Shown piece after piece: positions 14,991 to 24,446 of a stretch of DNA of 64,000 nt. The notes beneath the pieces were generated by a model. That model ran no database searches. It saw only the letters and a program-made list of their open reading frames with translations, and was not told the DNA's origin. A program made the position numbers and the translations under genes. Numbering within the stretch: position 1 is the first letter of the stretch; each line of letters starts with the position of its first letter. The DNA is from Niabella beijingensis (lineage in GTDB: Bacteria; Bacteroidota; Bacteroidia; Chitinophagales; Chitinophagaceae): the NCBI RefSeq assembly GCF_020034665.1, contig NZ_JAIQDI010000002.1:1984001-2048000 (forward strand), given 5' to 3'.

Positions 14991-16829
14991 ATGTGCGGAA
15001 TCGTTGGTTACACCGGTACCCGGGATGCATACCCGGTTATTGTGAAAGGACTAAAAAGACTCGAATACCGGGGATACGACAGCGCCGGAGTTGCCCTGTT
15101 AGACAAAGAACAACTTAAGATCTACAAAAAGAAAGGTAAGGTAGCCGACCTTGAAGATGAAATCGGCACCAGGAATGTGGAAGGTACCACCGGCATCGGC
15201 CATACAAGATGGGCCACACACGGTGAGCCCAGCGATAAAAATGCGCATCCGCACATTTCCAAAAGCGGAACGATCGCTATGATCCACAACGGGATCATTG
15301 AGAATTATGCCCAGCTGAAAAGCGAATTGCTGAAGAAGGGATACGAATTCCAGAGTGATACCGATACGGAGGTATTGCTCAATTTTATCGATGATATCAA
15401 GCAGCACAATAACTGCACGCTTGAAGAAGCCGCGCGTATTGCGCTGAAAAGAGTTACAGGAGCCTATGTGATCCTTCTAATGGAGGCCGAGAATCCGGAT
15501 ACCATTATCGCGGCCCGAAAAGGGAGCCCGCTGGTGATTGGTGTGGGAAAGAATGAGCATTTCCTTGGATCCGACGCTTCCCCGATGCTGGAGTATACAA
15601 AGGAAGTGGTCTACATCAATGATTATGAACTGGCCATTGTAAAGCCGGATCAGCTGATATTAAAAAACTTGGGTAATGAAATGATCACTCCCTATGTGCA
15701 AAAGCTGGACCTGGAGCTGGCGGCCATTGAAAAAGGGGGATTTGACCATTTCATGCTGAAGGAAATTTTTGAACAGCCGCAAACCATTTTCGATTGTATG
15801 CGCGGACGGCTGAATGCGGCCAATGAGACCATCACCATGTCCGGCATCCAGCAATACGCCGAACAGATCATCAACGCCAACCGTATTATTATCATTGCCT
15901 GCGGTACCAGCTGGCATGCGGGTCTTGTGGCGGAATACATTTTTGAAGAACTATGCCGCATCAATGTGGAAGTAGAATACGCATCGGAATTCCGTTACCG
16001 CAATCCCATCGTAAATAAGGGGGATGTGATCCTTGCCGTAAGCCAGAGCGGAGAAACAGCCGACACCCTGGTAGCGATCGAAAAGGCAAAAGAAAAAGGC
16101 GCCATTATCCTGGGCGTGGTGAATGTGGTAGGCTCCTCTATTGCAAGGATCAGTCATGGCGGCGCTTATACCCATGCCGGTCCCGAGATCGGCGTTGCCT
16201 CCACAAAGGCATTTACAGCCCAGCTGGTAGTGCTTACCATGGTCGCATTAAAGATCGCTTATATAAAGGGCAGCATCGACTCCAACCGGTATAAAAAATT
16301 GTTACTGGAGCTGGATGCCGTTCCGGAGAAGGTAGCCTGGATCCTCAATCACCATGAAACGATCAGGGCCATCGCCGAAAAATACAAAGACGCAAGAGAC
16401 TTCCTGTACCTTGGACGCGGATACAATTTTCCCGTAGCACTGGAAGGCGCATTGAAGCTGAAAGAGATCTCTTATATACATGCAGAAGGTTACCCCGCTG
16501 CTGAAATGAAGCACGGCCCCATCGCCCTTGTAGATGATCAGCTACCCGTGGTATTTATTGCCACCAGGGATGCCTATCACGAAAAGGTCATCTCAAATAT
16601 GCAGGAGATCAAGGCCCGCAAAGGAAAGGTGATCGGGATCATTACCGAAGGCGATACCTCCAGCGCTGCGCTTTGTGATGATTATATAAGCGTCCCGGAA
16701 GCCGACGAGATCGTGGCACCCATGCTTACCGTTATTCCGCTCCAGCTTCTTTCCTATTACATTGGAGTGGCAAAGGACTGCAATGTAGACCAGCCCCGGA
16801 ATTTAGCTAAAAGCGTTACTGTTGAATAA
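14991..16829 (+). CDS. glmS: Glutamine--fructose-6-phosphate aminotransferase (isomerizing)
   Basis: The 612-residue enzyme makes glucosamine-6-phosphate from fructose-6-phosphate and glutamine, the first step to UDP-GlcNAc, peptidoglycan and lipid A. After Met1, Cys2 (MCGIVGYTG) is the N-terminal nucleophile of the glutaminase domain (1-240), with TRWATHGEPS and HNGIIENY. Two SIS isomerase domains follow (about 290-425 and 460-600), with CGTSWHAG, SQSGETADT and the conserved C-terminus PRNLAKSVTVE. Length is standard. No glmS ribozyme fold is apparent upstream. The DUF4954 gene starts 15 bases downstream and is probably in the same transcript. Confidence 0.97.
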   Translation: MCGIVGYTGTRDAYPVIVKGLKRLEYRGYDSAGVALLDKEQLKIYKKKGKVADLEDEIGTRNVEGTTGIGHTRWATHGEPSDKNAHPHISKSGTIAMIHNGIIENYAQLKSELLKKGYEFQSDTDTEVLLNFIDDIKQHNNCTLEEAARIALKRVTGAYVILLMEAENPDTIIAARKGSPLVIGVGKNEHFLGSDASPMLEYTKEVVYINDYELAIVKPDQLILKNLGNEMITPYVQKLDLELAAIEKGGFDHFMLKEIFEQPQTIFDCMRGRLNAANETITMSGIQQYAEQIINANRIIIIACGTSWHAGLVAEYIFEELCRINVEVEYASEFRYRNPIVNKGDVILAVSQSGETADTLVAIEKAKEKGAIILGVVNVVGSSIARISHGGAYTHAGPEIGVASTKAFTAQLVVLTMVALKIAYIKGSIDSNRYKKLLLELDAVPEKVAWILNHHETIRAIAEKYKDARDFLYLGRGYNFPVALEGALKLKEISYIHAEGYPAAEMKHGPIALVDDQLPVVFIATRDAYHEKVISNMQEIKARKGKVIGIITEGDTSSAALCDDYISVPEADEIVAPMLTVIPLQLLSYYIGVAKDCNVDQPRNLAKSVTVE

Positions 16830-16844
16830 GCCCCTACTATTACC

Positions 16845-19049
16845 ATGAATCTGATAAAAAAGCACCCGGTAGCAACCCTGGGATATAATTTTATTCCCCA
16901 TGAGTTTCTTCCGGAAGGAAAAGACGAGTTCTATATCCGTTTTCAGCAAAACCCTGCTACCGATTACCGGCCATTGACACGGCAGGAAATTGCGATCCTC
17001 AAATCAAACGGCAACCGGTCCGATAACTGGTCGCATGTTCTTGTGCGGGAAGGTATCGATATCCTGCTGATCGAAGAGTGTACGTTTTTCGGACTGGTGC
17101 GGATCGGGAAACTGGAACCGTATTTTTTGGAGTTCAGTCAGCTGCGCACCCCCGTGGGGCTTTACCGGAGCCTGATCGTGAGCTGCGATATCGGTAACAA
17201 TGTAGCCATTAATAATGTACGGATGCTCAGTCATTACATCATTGAAGACGAAGCCATCCTTATCAATGTAAATGAAATGTCCTGCACCTCTCACAGCAAG
17301 TTTGGCAACGGCATTGTAAAAGATGGTGAATCCGAAGACGTACGCATCTGGCTGGAGATCTGTAATGAAAATGGCGGCAGGAAAGTGATCCCGTTCGACG
17401 GAATGCTGCCTGGCGACGCGTGGCTTTGGTCCCGATACAGGGCCAGCGAAAAATTACAGCAGACCTTTAAGGAATTTACCGACCGGCAATTCGGCACTTT
17501 CCGGGGCACCTATGGCACCGTGGGAAAAAGGACGGTCATCAAAAACACCCATATCATAAAAGATGTAAAGATCGGCAGCGATGCCTATATCAAAGGTGCC
17601 AACAAGCTAAAGAACCTTACCATCAATTCCAATGAGCACGCCAAATCACAGATTGGTGAGGGATGCGAAATGGTAAACGGTGTTATGGGTGCCGGAAGCC
17701 GCGCGTTCTACGGGGTGAAAGCCGTACGTTTTATCCTGGCTCCTTTTTCCCAGCTCAAATATGGCGCACGTCTTATCAATTCCTATCTGGGGGAGAACGC
17801 CACTATCTCCTGTTGCGAGGTGCTCAACACCCTGTTGTTCCCGGCGCATGAGCAGCACCACAACAATTCCTTTTTATGCGCCTCCCTTGTAATGGGACAA
17901 AGCAATATCGCCGCAGGCGCCACCATTGGCTCCAATCATAATTCCCGCGCCGCGGATGGTGAAATACAGGCTGGACGAGGGTTCTGGCCGGGGCTCTGTG
18001 TAAGCCTGAAACATAATTCCAAATTTGCCTCCTTTACCATGATCGCCAAGGGAGACTATCCTGCCGAGCTGCATATTCCCATGCCCTTCTGTCTTGTCAG
18101 TAATGATGTGCATAACGACCGGTTGCTGGTAATGCCCGGTTACTGGTTCCTGTATAATATGTACGCCATCCTGCGTAATGAGCGCAAGTTTGCAGACCGG
18201 GACCGGCGAAAAGATAAAATCCAGTTACTGGAATATGATTTCCTGGCACCGGATACCGTAAATGAGCTTTTTTATTCCCTGCAGCTGCTGCGCCGTTTTA
18301 CCGGGCAGGCATTTTATAAAAAGAACCAGCTGATCGGAAGCAACAAGGATTATGAACAAAAGGGAAAAGAGTTGCTGGATAACAAGGCTCCTGTTGTAAA
18401 TACCCTGGAAATACGGGCATCCGGCTTTGAAAATTCCGGCAGACCGGTACACCTCCTCAAAGTACAGGAAGGCTATGCGATCTGCCGGAAAATGATCGCT
18501 TATTACGGCACCATCCGGCTGATCGAACATCTTCAGCAAACCAGCGATAAAACCAGCGCCGCTGTGCGGGGACTCTTTGAAACCGCCGGCGAACGGACCG
18601 CCTGGTTAAATGTGGGCGGGCAGCTGATCCCGGAAGACCAGGTGCGCGGATTATTGCATGATATTGAGGCCAACAGACTTCCCGAAGGCTGGGAACAGAT
18701 CCATGCTTTTTATCAGGATCAGGCACTGCGCTATCCGGTGTTAAAACTGCGACATGGACTGCGGGCGCTTATGGAGATCGCGGATTTTAAACCGGGCGAT
18801 ATTGAAGCCCCAATGCTCCGGGACCTTCTGGCAAAGGCAGTAGAAATGAAGGTATGGATCGAAAAATCCGTCTACCTGTCAAAAGAAAAGGATTATGAGA
18901 ATCCGTTCCGGAAAATGGTTTATGACTCCAAAGAAGAAATGGAAGCAGTTGTCGGAAAACTGGAGGACAATCAATTCATCAACGAACAGGCAGAAGAGAC
19001 AATCCGGTTTAAAAAAGAAATCGAATTACTGTCTGCACAGATCGCGTAA
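16845..19049 (+). CDS. DUF4954 family protein with left-handed beta-helix region
   Basis: This 734-residue protein matches the Bacteroidota family known as DUF4954. The middle (about 100-400) is rich in hexapeptide-like repeats (IGNNVAINNV, IGSDAYIKGA, IGEGCEMVNG, LGENATISCC, AAGATIGSNH), so a trimeric left-handed beta-helix as in acyltransferases and nucleotidyltransferases is expected; the remainder is alpha-helical. The N-terminus contains Arg/Tyr-rich segments and no signal peptide, so it acts in the cytoplasm. Placement immediately behind glmS suggests a link to amino-sugar or sugar-nucleotide metabolism, but no catalytic residues can be named. Confidence 0.85.
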   Translation: MNLIKKHPVATLGYNFIPHEFLPEGKDEFYIRFQQNPATDYRPLTRQEIAILKSNGNRSDNWSHVLVREGIDILLIEECTFFGLVRIGKLEPYFLEFSQLRTPVGLYRSLIVSCDIGNNVAINNVRMLSHYIIEDEAILINVNEMSCTSHSKFGNGIVKDGESEDVRIWLEICNENGGRKVIPFDGMLPGDAWLWSRYRASEKLQQTFKEFTDRQFGTFRGTYGTVGKRTVIKNTHIIKDVKIGSDAYIKGANKLKNLTINSNEHAKSQIGEGCEMVNGVMGAGSRAFYGVKAVRFILAPFSQLKYGARLINSYLGENATISCCEVLNTLLFPAHEQHHNNSFLCASLVMGQSNIAAGATIGSNHNSRAADGEIQAGRGFWPGLCVSLKHNSKFASFTMIAKGDYPAELHIPMPFCLVSNDVHNDRLLVMPGYWFLYNMYAILRNERKFADRDRRKDKIQLLEYDFLAPDTVNELFYSLQLLRRFTGQAFYKKNQLIGSNKDYEQKGKELLDNKAPVVNTLEIRASGFENSGRPVHLLKVQEGYAICRKMIAYYGTIRLIEHLQQTSDKTSAAVRGLFETAGERTAWLNVGGQLIPEDQVRGLLHDIEANRLPEGWEQIHAFYQDQALRYPVLKLRHGLRALMEIADFKPGDIEAPMLRDLLAKAVEMKVWIEKSVYLSKEKDYENPFRKMVYDSKEEMEAVVGKLEDNQFINEQAEETIRFKKEIELLSAQIA

Positions 19050-19052
19050 CCA

Positions 19053-19445
19053 CTATTCTCCATTAATGGTTTTACGGGCCTCATCCACCGTTTTATGAAC
19101 GGCATCCGATGTTTTGCGGATGCCCTCCTTCAGTTCCCGGGCATTCTTGCTGCTCTCGTCGGTCAGCTTTTTTGCTTTGTCCAGTCCTTCCTGTACTTTA
19201 TTCAATCCTTCTTTCATCCCGCTGGTTACTGTTTCAATATCAATGGCGCTGCCGGTATCCGGGCCCGAGGGAACATCCCCCATCCCCCTCGCCTGGTTGA
19301 TGCTGTCTGCGATCCGCACCTTCCATACAGAATCGGCACGGAGCGAATCGAGGTCAACGCTTTTCACATCCGCTCCCGTATTGCAGGCGGTAAAAAACAG
19401 CCCTCCGAGAGCGATAAAAACTATTGTAAAAAAATTTGTTTTCAT
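19053..19445 (-). CDS. Small lipoprotein with helical repeat tail
   Basis: A 130-residue lipoprotein: signal peptide with lipobox FFTAC (Cys21), a Ser/Asp linker, then a long charged amphipathic helix (MKEGLNKVQEGLDKAKKLTDESSKNARELKEG) with 11-residue periodicity, similar to LEA or apolipoprotein helices. No enzymatic motif. It ends 3 bases from the end of the DUF4954 gene, which runs towards it. A related lipoprotein gene lies just upstream, but a terminator separates the two. Role unknown; envelope stress or membrane association is conceivable. Confidence 0.75.
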   Translation of the reverse strand: MKTNFFTIVFIALGGLFFTACNTGADVKSVDLDSLRADSVWKVRIADSINQARGMGDVPSGPDTGSAIDIETVTSGMKEGLNKVQEGLDKAKKLTDESSKNARELKEGIRKTSDAVHKTVDEARKTINGE

Positions 19446-19500
19446 ATCAGATCATTTATGCTTCTGCGGCGGTTAAAACAAATTCTGTTCCAAAACAAAA

Positions 19501-19525
19501 CATCCGGCGGACAGACCGCCGGATG
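19501..19525 (-). terminator. Rho-independent terminator after the 19550-19927 lipoprotein gene
   Basis: CATCCGGCGG-ACAGA-CCGCCGGATG forms a perfect 10-base-pair stem with a 5-base loop; on the minus strand it is followed by TTTTGTTTTGG. Confidence 0.75.
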
Positions 19526-19549
19526 CAACAACTACCTGTTTTGCAGGTT

Positions 19550-19927
19550 TTATTTTTTTAACGCTTCTTTACCAGCTTCAACGCCGGCCTTTGCGGCAGT
19601 TCCGATTTTTTCAGCACCATTTTTTATGGCATTGATCCCTTCCTGTGCCTTTTCCCGGGCCTTGCTACCCAGTTCCACCGAACGGTCTTTTACCTCCCGG
19701 AGATCTGCCTTTAACGAGTCTCCAAGGCTTCTCAATGAGCTATCGATGCCCTTTCCTGTGGCTTTTGCACTATCCGTAACGGCCTTTGTAGTACTGTCCG
19801 TAACTTTTGAGAGGGAATCAGATGACAACGAATCCGCATCCGTTTGTCCGCTGGTGCCTGAGCTCAGGTTACAGGAGGCCATAAGCACGATCATTCCCAA
19901 AGCGGTCAATTTTAATTGATTTTTCAT
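19550..19927 (-). CDS. Small lipoprotein with LEA-like helix
   Basis: A 125-residue lipoprotein with lipobox LMASC (Cys19), a Ser/Thr/Asp-rich linker that would be unfolded (SSDSLSKVTDSTTKAVTDSA), and a C-terminal amphipathic helix of Lys/Ala/Glu repeats (KAREKAQEGINAIKNGAEKIG, KAGVEAGKEALKK). The helix resembles those in the lipoproteins at 19053 and 25503. No known domain. It sits upstream of a terminator and downstream of der, which reads the same way but starts 1.3 kb further on, so it is probably transcribed alone. Confidence 0.75.
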   Translation of the reverse strand: MKNQLKLTALGMIVLMASCNLSSGTSGQTDADSLSSDSLSKVTDSTTKAVTDSAKATGKGIDSSLRSLGDSLKADLREVKDRSVELGSKAREKAQEGINAIKNGAEKIGTAAKAGVEAGKEALKK

Positions 19928-19985
19928 AACGTTCTTTTATTTCCTAATTATACCACTGTTCAGGGGAAAGTAACCCGCCGGCCTG

Positions 19986-21299
19986 TTATTTTTTTCTAAA
20001 GAACAGGCGCACAGAAACCCCGCTGAAATTAAAGTTCTTACGGAGCTGGTTCTCCAGGTAGTTCCGGTAAGGGGTTTTTACATCATCCGGAAAATTACAG
20101 AAAAATGCAAATGAAGGAACCACGGTAGGCAGCTGGGTCACAAACTTGATTTTGATGGAATGCCCGCGTACCACCGGTGCGTGATGTGCTTCCACGGCTT
20201 TCAGCATTACCTCGTTCAGTTTATTGGTGGGAATGCGCCGCTGACGGTTCTGATACACCTCAAGCGCGATTTCTATTGCTTTATAAATACGGGTCTTTTC
20301 TGTTGCCGAAACAAATAAAATAGGAACATCGCTAAAGGGCGCCAGCCGTTTTTTGAGCTGATCTTCATATTCCTTAGCGGTATTTGTTTTTTTATCCTGT
20401 ATCAGATCCCATTTATTTACCAGCAGCACAATGCCTTTTCCTTTTTTTGCAGCCAGGCTGAAGATGTTCAGGTCCTGAGCAGTGATCCCTTTTTCAGCAT
20501 CCAGTAACAGGATGCAGACATCCGCTTCATCCATTGCCTTGATGGCACGGATCACGGAATAGAATTCCAGGTCTTCATGCACTTTCGCCTTCCGGCGGAT
20601 ACCTGCGGTGTCGATCAGTACAAATTCTTTCTGGAACAGGTTATAATGGGTATGGATGGTATCCCGCGTGGTGCCGGCGATATTGCTTACAATGGTACGC
20701 TCTTCGCCCACCAGTGCATTCAGCAGCGACGACTTCCCTACGTTGGGTTGCCCGATGATGGCAAATTTCGGAAGCTGCGCAATGTGTTCGTCAATACCGG
20801 TCTCCTCCACCATCAGGTCCGTTACGGCATCCAGCAGTTCACCGGTCCCGCTTCCGGATGCGGAGGCTATAAAATAGATCTGTTCAAAGCCCATGCTGTA
20901 AAACTCACTGGCTTCCAGCATGCGCTCATTGTTATCTACTTTGTTCACCACCAAAAAAACGGGTTTGGTGCTTTTACGTAGAACCTTGGCCATGGAGTCG
21001 TCCAGGTCGGTGATGCCGGTTGCCGCATCCGTCATAAAAAGAATGACATTGGCCTCTTCCACCGCCACCAATACCTGCTTGGCGATCTCCCGTTCAAATA
21101 CGTCATCGCTGCCATGTACAAAACCTCCCGTATCAATTACATTAAAGGTCTTACCGTTCCATTCACTGATCCCGTACTGGCGGTCGCGGGTAACACCGCT
21201 CACATCATCCACAATTGCTTTCTTTTGCTCCAGCAAGCGGTTGAACAGCGTGCTTTTCCCCACATTTGGCCTTCCTACTATTGCTACGGTAAAACTCAT
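19986..21299 (-). CDS. der: Ribosome biogenesis GTPase Der (EngA)
   Basis: The 437-residue protein has the tandem GTPase layout unique to Der: first G domain with GRPNVGKS at 8-15, DTGG at about 57 and NKVD at about 118; second G domain with GQPNVGKS near 184, DTAG and NKWD; and a C-terminal KH-like domain that ends in GVSVRLFFRKK. Der acts in maturation of the 50S subunit. Length is typical (430-490). It is followed by thrS upstream on the same strand with an 87-base gap. All nucleotide-binding motifs look intact. Confidence 0.96.
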   Translation of the reverse strand: MSFTVAIVGRPNVGKSTLFNRLLEQKKAIVDDVSGVTRDRQYGISEWNGKTFNVIDTGGFVHGSDDVFEREIAKQVLVAVEEANVILFMTDAATGITDLDDSMAKVLRKSTKPVFLVVNKVDNNERMLEASEFYSMGFEQIYFIASASGSGTGELLDAVTDLMVEETGIDEHIAQLPKFAIIGQPNVGKSSLLNALVGEERTIVSNIAGTTRDTIHTHYNLFQKEFVLIDTAGIRRKAKVHEDLEFYSVIRAIKAMDEADVCILLLDAEKGITAQDLNIFSLAAKKGKGIVLLVNKWDLIQDKKTNTAKEYEDQLKKRLAPFSDVPILFVSATEKTRIYKAIEIALEVYQNRQRRIPTNKLNEVMLKAVEAHHAPVVRGHSIKIKFVTQLPTVVPSFAFFCNFPDDVKTPYRNYLENQLRKNFNFSGVSVRLFFRKK

Positions 21300-21386
21300 T
21301 AATTATAAAATTTTAAATATCGGATGTAAAAGTAGTTCTTTAACCGAACAAACCTTCAATTCCTGTTACAGGCATAAAACACCTCC

Positions 21387-23333
21387 TCAGATCGCGTCTG
21401 TCCTGTTCTCGATCTCCTGCTTCACCGCGGCAACAAATTCTTCTATTGACCTGGTACCGGCATCTCCCTTACCCTGGCGGCGGATCGCCACTTTCCGCTC
21501 GTTCACCTCTTTTTCACCCAGCACCAGCATGTACGGCACTTTCATCAGTTCCGTATCACGGATCTTCTTACCGATCTTTTCATTGCGGTCATCAATTTCG
21601 GCGCGGATGCCGGCACTGCGCAGCGCCTTATACACTTCTTTTGTATAGTCTGAAAACTTATCGCTGATCGGCAGGATCTTTACCTGTACCGGGGCCAGCC
21701 ATACCGGGAACTTGCCCGCATAATGTTCCAGCAGGAAGCCGATGAACCGCTCATGGGTTCCCAGCGGTGCCCGGTGAATGATCAGGGGCACATCATGTCC
21801 GTTATCCGCAGTAGTATACTGCAGGTTAAACCTTCTGCCCTGCGCAAAATCCACCTGGTTCGTGGCCAGCGTAAATTCACGCCCGATGGCACTCCAGATC
21901 TGTACATCGATCTTGGGGCCATAAAAAGCCCCTTCGCCTTTGACTTCCACAAAAGGGATATTGGATTCAACTAAAACATCCCGTACAAGCGCTTCTGTTT
22001 CCAGCCACAGTTCAGGTTCATTAATGTATTTCTGTCCCAGTTTTTCCGGGTCGTGTAACGATAAACGCATTACGTACCGGTCGATACCGAAGATCTTGAA
22101 ATACTTCAGGTACATATCATTTACAGCCCTGAATTCCTGCGCAAACTGTTCTTTGCTGCAATAGATATGCGCATCATTCATATGCAGACAGCGCACACGC
22201 ATCAATCCGAACAGCTCACCGCTTTGCTCATACCGGTAGCAGGTTCCGTATTCTGCCAGGCGTAAAGGAAGATCCTTGTAGCTTTTTGGTTCCGCCGCAA
22301 ATATTTTATGATGGTGCGGGCAATTCATCGACTTCAGGTAATATTTCTGCCCGTCCACCTCCATGGGAGGGTACATGCTGTCCTGGTAGTAGGGAAGATG
22401 CCCGCTGGTAAGGTACATACTCTCCTTGGCAATATGCGGGGTAACCACCCGTTTGTAATCTGCCGCCTCTTCGGTTTCCTTTGCCAGTTTTTCCAGTTCT
22501 TCTATAACGATGGTACCGTTCGGCAGCCACAAAGGCAATCCCTGACCCACATCATCATCCATGGTGAAAATACCCAGTTCCTTTCCCAGCTTGCGGTGAT
22601 CACGCTTTTTGGCTTCTTCCAGCATCTGCAGGTATTCATCCAGTTCTTTCTGACTGGGAAAGCTGATACCATAAACCCGGGTCAGCATCTTATTTTTTTC
22701 ATCCCCTTTCCAGTAAGCCCCGGCCACACTGGTAAGCTTTATGGCTTTAATGATACCGGTTGCCGGTATATGCGGCCCGCGGCAGAGGTCGGTAAAGTTC
22801 CCCTGTGTGTAGAAGGTGATGTTCCCGTCCTCCAGGTTATTCAGGAGGTCCAGTTTGTATTCGTCGCCCTTCTCAGTAAAATAGCTGATGGCTTCTGCTT
22901 TGGGGATTTCCTTCCGCACATAGGCATTATTCTGCCGCGCCAGTTCGTTCATCTTTTTTTCAAGGGCGCTCAGGTCCTCTTCCGAAAGTTTCCGGTCGCC
23001 CAGGTCCATATCATAATAGAAGCCTCCGGATTCCAGCGGGGGACCTACCCAGAATTTAACCCCGGGAAAAGCAGCTTCTACGGCCTCTGCCATAAGGTGG
23101 GCGGTAGAATGCCAGAAGGCTTTCTTCCCGTCCGTATCGCTCCAGGTCAGCAATACGAGCGTGCTGTCTTTGTCAATGGGACGCGTCGCATCCCAAACCT
23201 CACCGTTTACTGTTGCTGCAATTACCTTTCTTGCCAACCCCTCGGATATGGATTTCGCGATATCCAAAGCGGTTACTCCGGCCTCATAGGCACGGCTTGC
23301 CCCGTCGGGAAATGTTATATGGATCATATTCAT
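21387..23333 (-). CDS. thrS: Threonyl-tRNA synthetase
   Basis: The 648-residue class II synthetase charges tRNA-Thr. It has a TGS domain (1-65), the editing domain with HSTAHLMAEAVE (the HxxxH zinc-like motif, about 76-87) and KCRGPH-like LCRGPHIPATG, the catalytic core with MNCPHHHKIF (zinc Cys) and motif 3 HRAPLGTHERFIGFLLEH, and a C-terminal anticodon-binding domain. Length is normal. A textbook Bacteroidota promoter lies 24-53 bases upstream (see that entry). There is no T-box leader. Confidence 0.97.
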   Translation of the reverse strand: MNMIHITFPDGASRAYEAGVTALDIAKSISEGLARKVIAATVNGEVWDATRPIDKDSTLVLLTWSDTDGKKAFWHSTAHLMAEAVEAAFPGVKFWVGPPLESGGFYYDMDLGDRKLSEEDLSALEKKMNELARQNNAYVRKEIPKAEAISYFTEKGDEYKLDLLNNLEDGNITFYTQGNFTDLCRGPHIPATGIIKAIKLTSVAGAYWKGDEKNKMLTRVYGISFPSQKELDEYLQMLEEAKKRDHRKLGKELGIFTMDDDVGQGLPLWLPNGTIVIEELEKLAKETEEAADYKRVVTPHIAKESMYLTSGHLPYYQDSMYPPMEVDGQKYYLKSMNCPHHHKIFAAEPKSYKDLPLRLAEYGTCYRYEQSGELFGLMRVRCLHMNDAHIYCSKEQFAQEFRAVNDMYLKYFKIFGIDRYVMRLSLHDPEKLGQKYINEPELWLETEALVRDVLVESNIPFVEVKGEGAFYGPKIDVQIWSAIGREFTLATNQVDFAQGRRFNLQYTTADNGHDVPLIIHRAPLGTHERFIGFLLEHYAGKFPVWLAPVQVKILPISDKFSDYTKEVYKALRSAGIRAEIDDRNEKIGKKIRDTELMKVPYMLVLGEKEVNERKVAIRRQGKGDAGTRSIEEFVAAVKQEIENRTDAI

Positions 23334-23356
23334 TAAAATTCAATAAAATAAGGTTG

Positions 23357-23386
23357 CAAAATTAACAAAGAATCACCAGTACACAA
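23357..23386 (-). promoter_or_regulatory. Promoter of thrS
   Basis: On the minus strand TTG (23384-23386), a 19-base spacer, and TAATTTTG (23357-23364) match the Bacteroidota -33/-7 consensus; the sequence continues CAACC, a variant of the CAGCC that follows the -7 box at several other genes in this window. The thrS ATG is about 23 bases further on. Confidence 0.75.
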
Positions 23387-23599
23387 AAGGCAATATCCCT
23401 TCTTCTGTTTTTGTCCGTTTTTCCTGCCGGATCAGGGAAATTTACCGCCCCCTGGTTGTTCTGGCATGATTTTGCCGGCTTTTTACTTGATAAATAGATC
23501 CAATATATAACGAAGACAACGGAACAACCGGGTCAGAGGAATATTCCCGGCAGTCACCGCCGGTGATCGATGCCCACTAAACATTCAAAATCCTAGAAG

Positions 23600-24301
23600 A
23601 TGAAACAATTATTTTTTTCAGCGATGCTCCTGATTACAGGAAGTCAGATCGCAACCGCACAAACAGGCTGGAATATCGGAGACCGGGCCGCATTCGGACA
23701 TAGCTGGACGGTGGGAAATACACCGGAAGGTGCCAAGCGGCAGTTCCACCCTACTTTTGAACTGGGCCGGGCGGCAACCTACAATTTCAGCGACCGGGCA
23801 GGCGTTGGCTTTGGTACTTATTTCAGCAGCCAGGGCGCCAGCTTTAAAGATGAGGATACGGATAACCGCCTTATCGCAGGAGCGAATTATATAAAGATCC
23901 CTGTTTTTGCCAGTTTTAATTTTGGCGATGCGGAACAGCGGGTTCGTCCGCGACTGACGATAGGGCCCTCCGTCCAATTCCTGGTGGGCGGTAAATCTTT
24001 TATCAAAACAGATGAGGATGCTTTTGCCGGGCGTTACACCACCAAAGCCATGAATACAAAAATAGATGTGGGCGGCAATGCTTCACTGGGTGTAAACATC
24101 CGCGTTTTTGACGGTTTTTATCTTAATCATGAGATCAACTATTATCACGGCTTTGTGGAGCAAAAGCCTAATAACAACAGTGAAACGCCTACGTTCACCA
24201 ACAGGGGGCTGACCATGAGCCTGGGGATGCAGATCAACTCGGCAGCCATGAAAAAATGGAAAGGGAAAATGAAGATGCATCATAAAGGGCATGAGGACTA
24301 A
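23600..24301 (+). CDS. Outer membrane beta-barrel protein
   Basis: The 233-residue product has a signal peptide (1-20, ending IATAQ) and a mature part of alternating hydrophobic/polar strands typical of 8-stranded OMP_b-brl (PorT/OmpX-like) proteins: FELGRAATYNFSDRAGVGFGTYF, YIKIPVFASFNFG, RPRLTIGPSVQFLVGG, FYLNHEINYYHGF, GLTMSLGMQIN. The last segment is a barrel strand but a basic, Met/His-rich tail (MKKWKGKMKMHHKGHED) follows, which is unusual since barrels normally end with an aromatic residue. Adhesion, protection or transport roles cannot be told apart. A terminator lies 80 bases downstream. Confidence 0.8.
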   Translation: MKQLFFSAMLLITGSQIATAQTGWNIGDRAAFGHSWTVGNTPEGAKRQFHPTFELGRAATYNFSDRAGVGFGTYFSSQGASFKDEDTDNRLIAGANYIKIPVFASFNFGDAEQRVRPRLTIGPSVQFLVGGKSFIKTDEDAFAGRYTTKAMNTKIDVGGNASLGVNIRVFDGFYLNHEINYYHGFVEQKPNNNSETPTFTNRGLTMSLGMQINSAAMKKWKGKMKMHHKGHED

Positions 24302-24383
24302 GCCCCCTTCCCTGTTTATCATTAACTGAAGTGACCCGGCAACGGGAAACGGTATTGCGGCCGGTTATAGCTGACCTGGTTTC

Positions 24384-24406
24384 GCCCCCGTTTCCGGGGG
24401 CTTTTT
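24384..24406 (+). terminator. Rho-independent terminator after the beta-barrel gene
   Basis: GCCCCCG-TTTC-CGGGGGC followed by TTTTT. Confidence 0.85.
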
Positions 24407-24446
24407 CTGTGATAAACCTGCTATCTTAGCAAACAAATCTTCCAAT

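Noticed and set aside
19095..19919. Plus-strand ORF (274 codons) across two minus-strand lipoprotein genes
   Set aside because: It reads through a strong terminator hairpin and opposite two lipobox-containing genes; no coding character.
22308..23336. Long plus-strand ORF (342 codons) opposite thrS
   Set aside because: It lies entirely antisense to a clearly conserved synthetase, and its product has no recognisable features; codon-bias of the sense gene keeps the opposite frame open.
23334..23400. T-box or other riboswitch before thrS or tyrS
   Set aside because: The promoters sit only 20-30 bases before the start codons, leaving no room for a leader structure.
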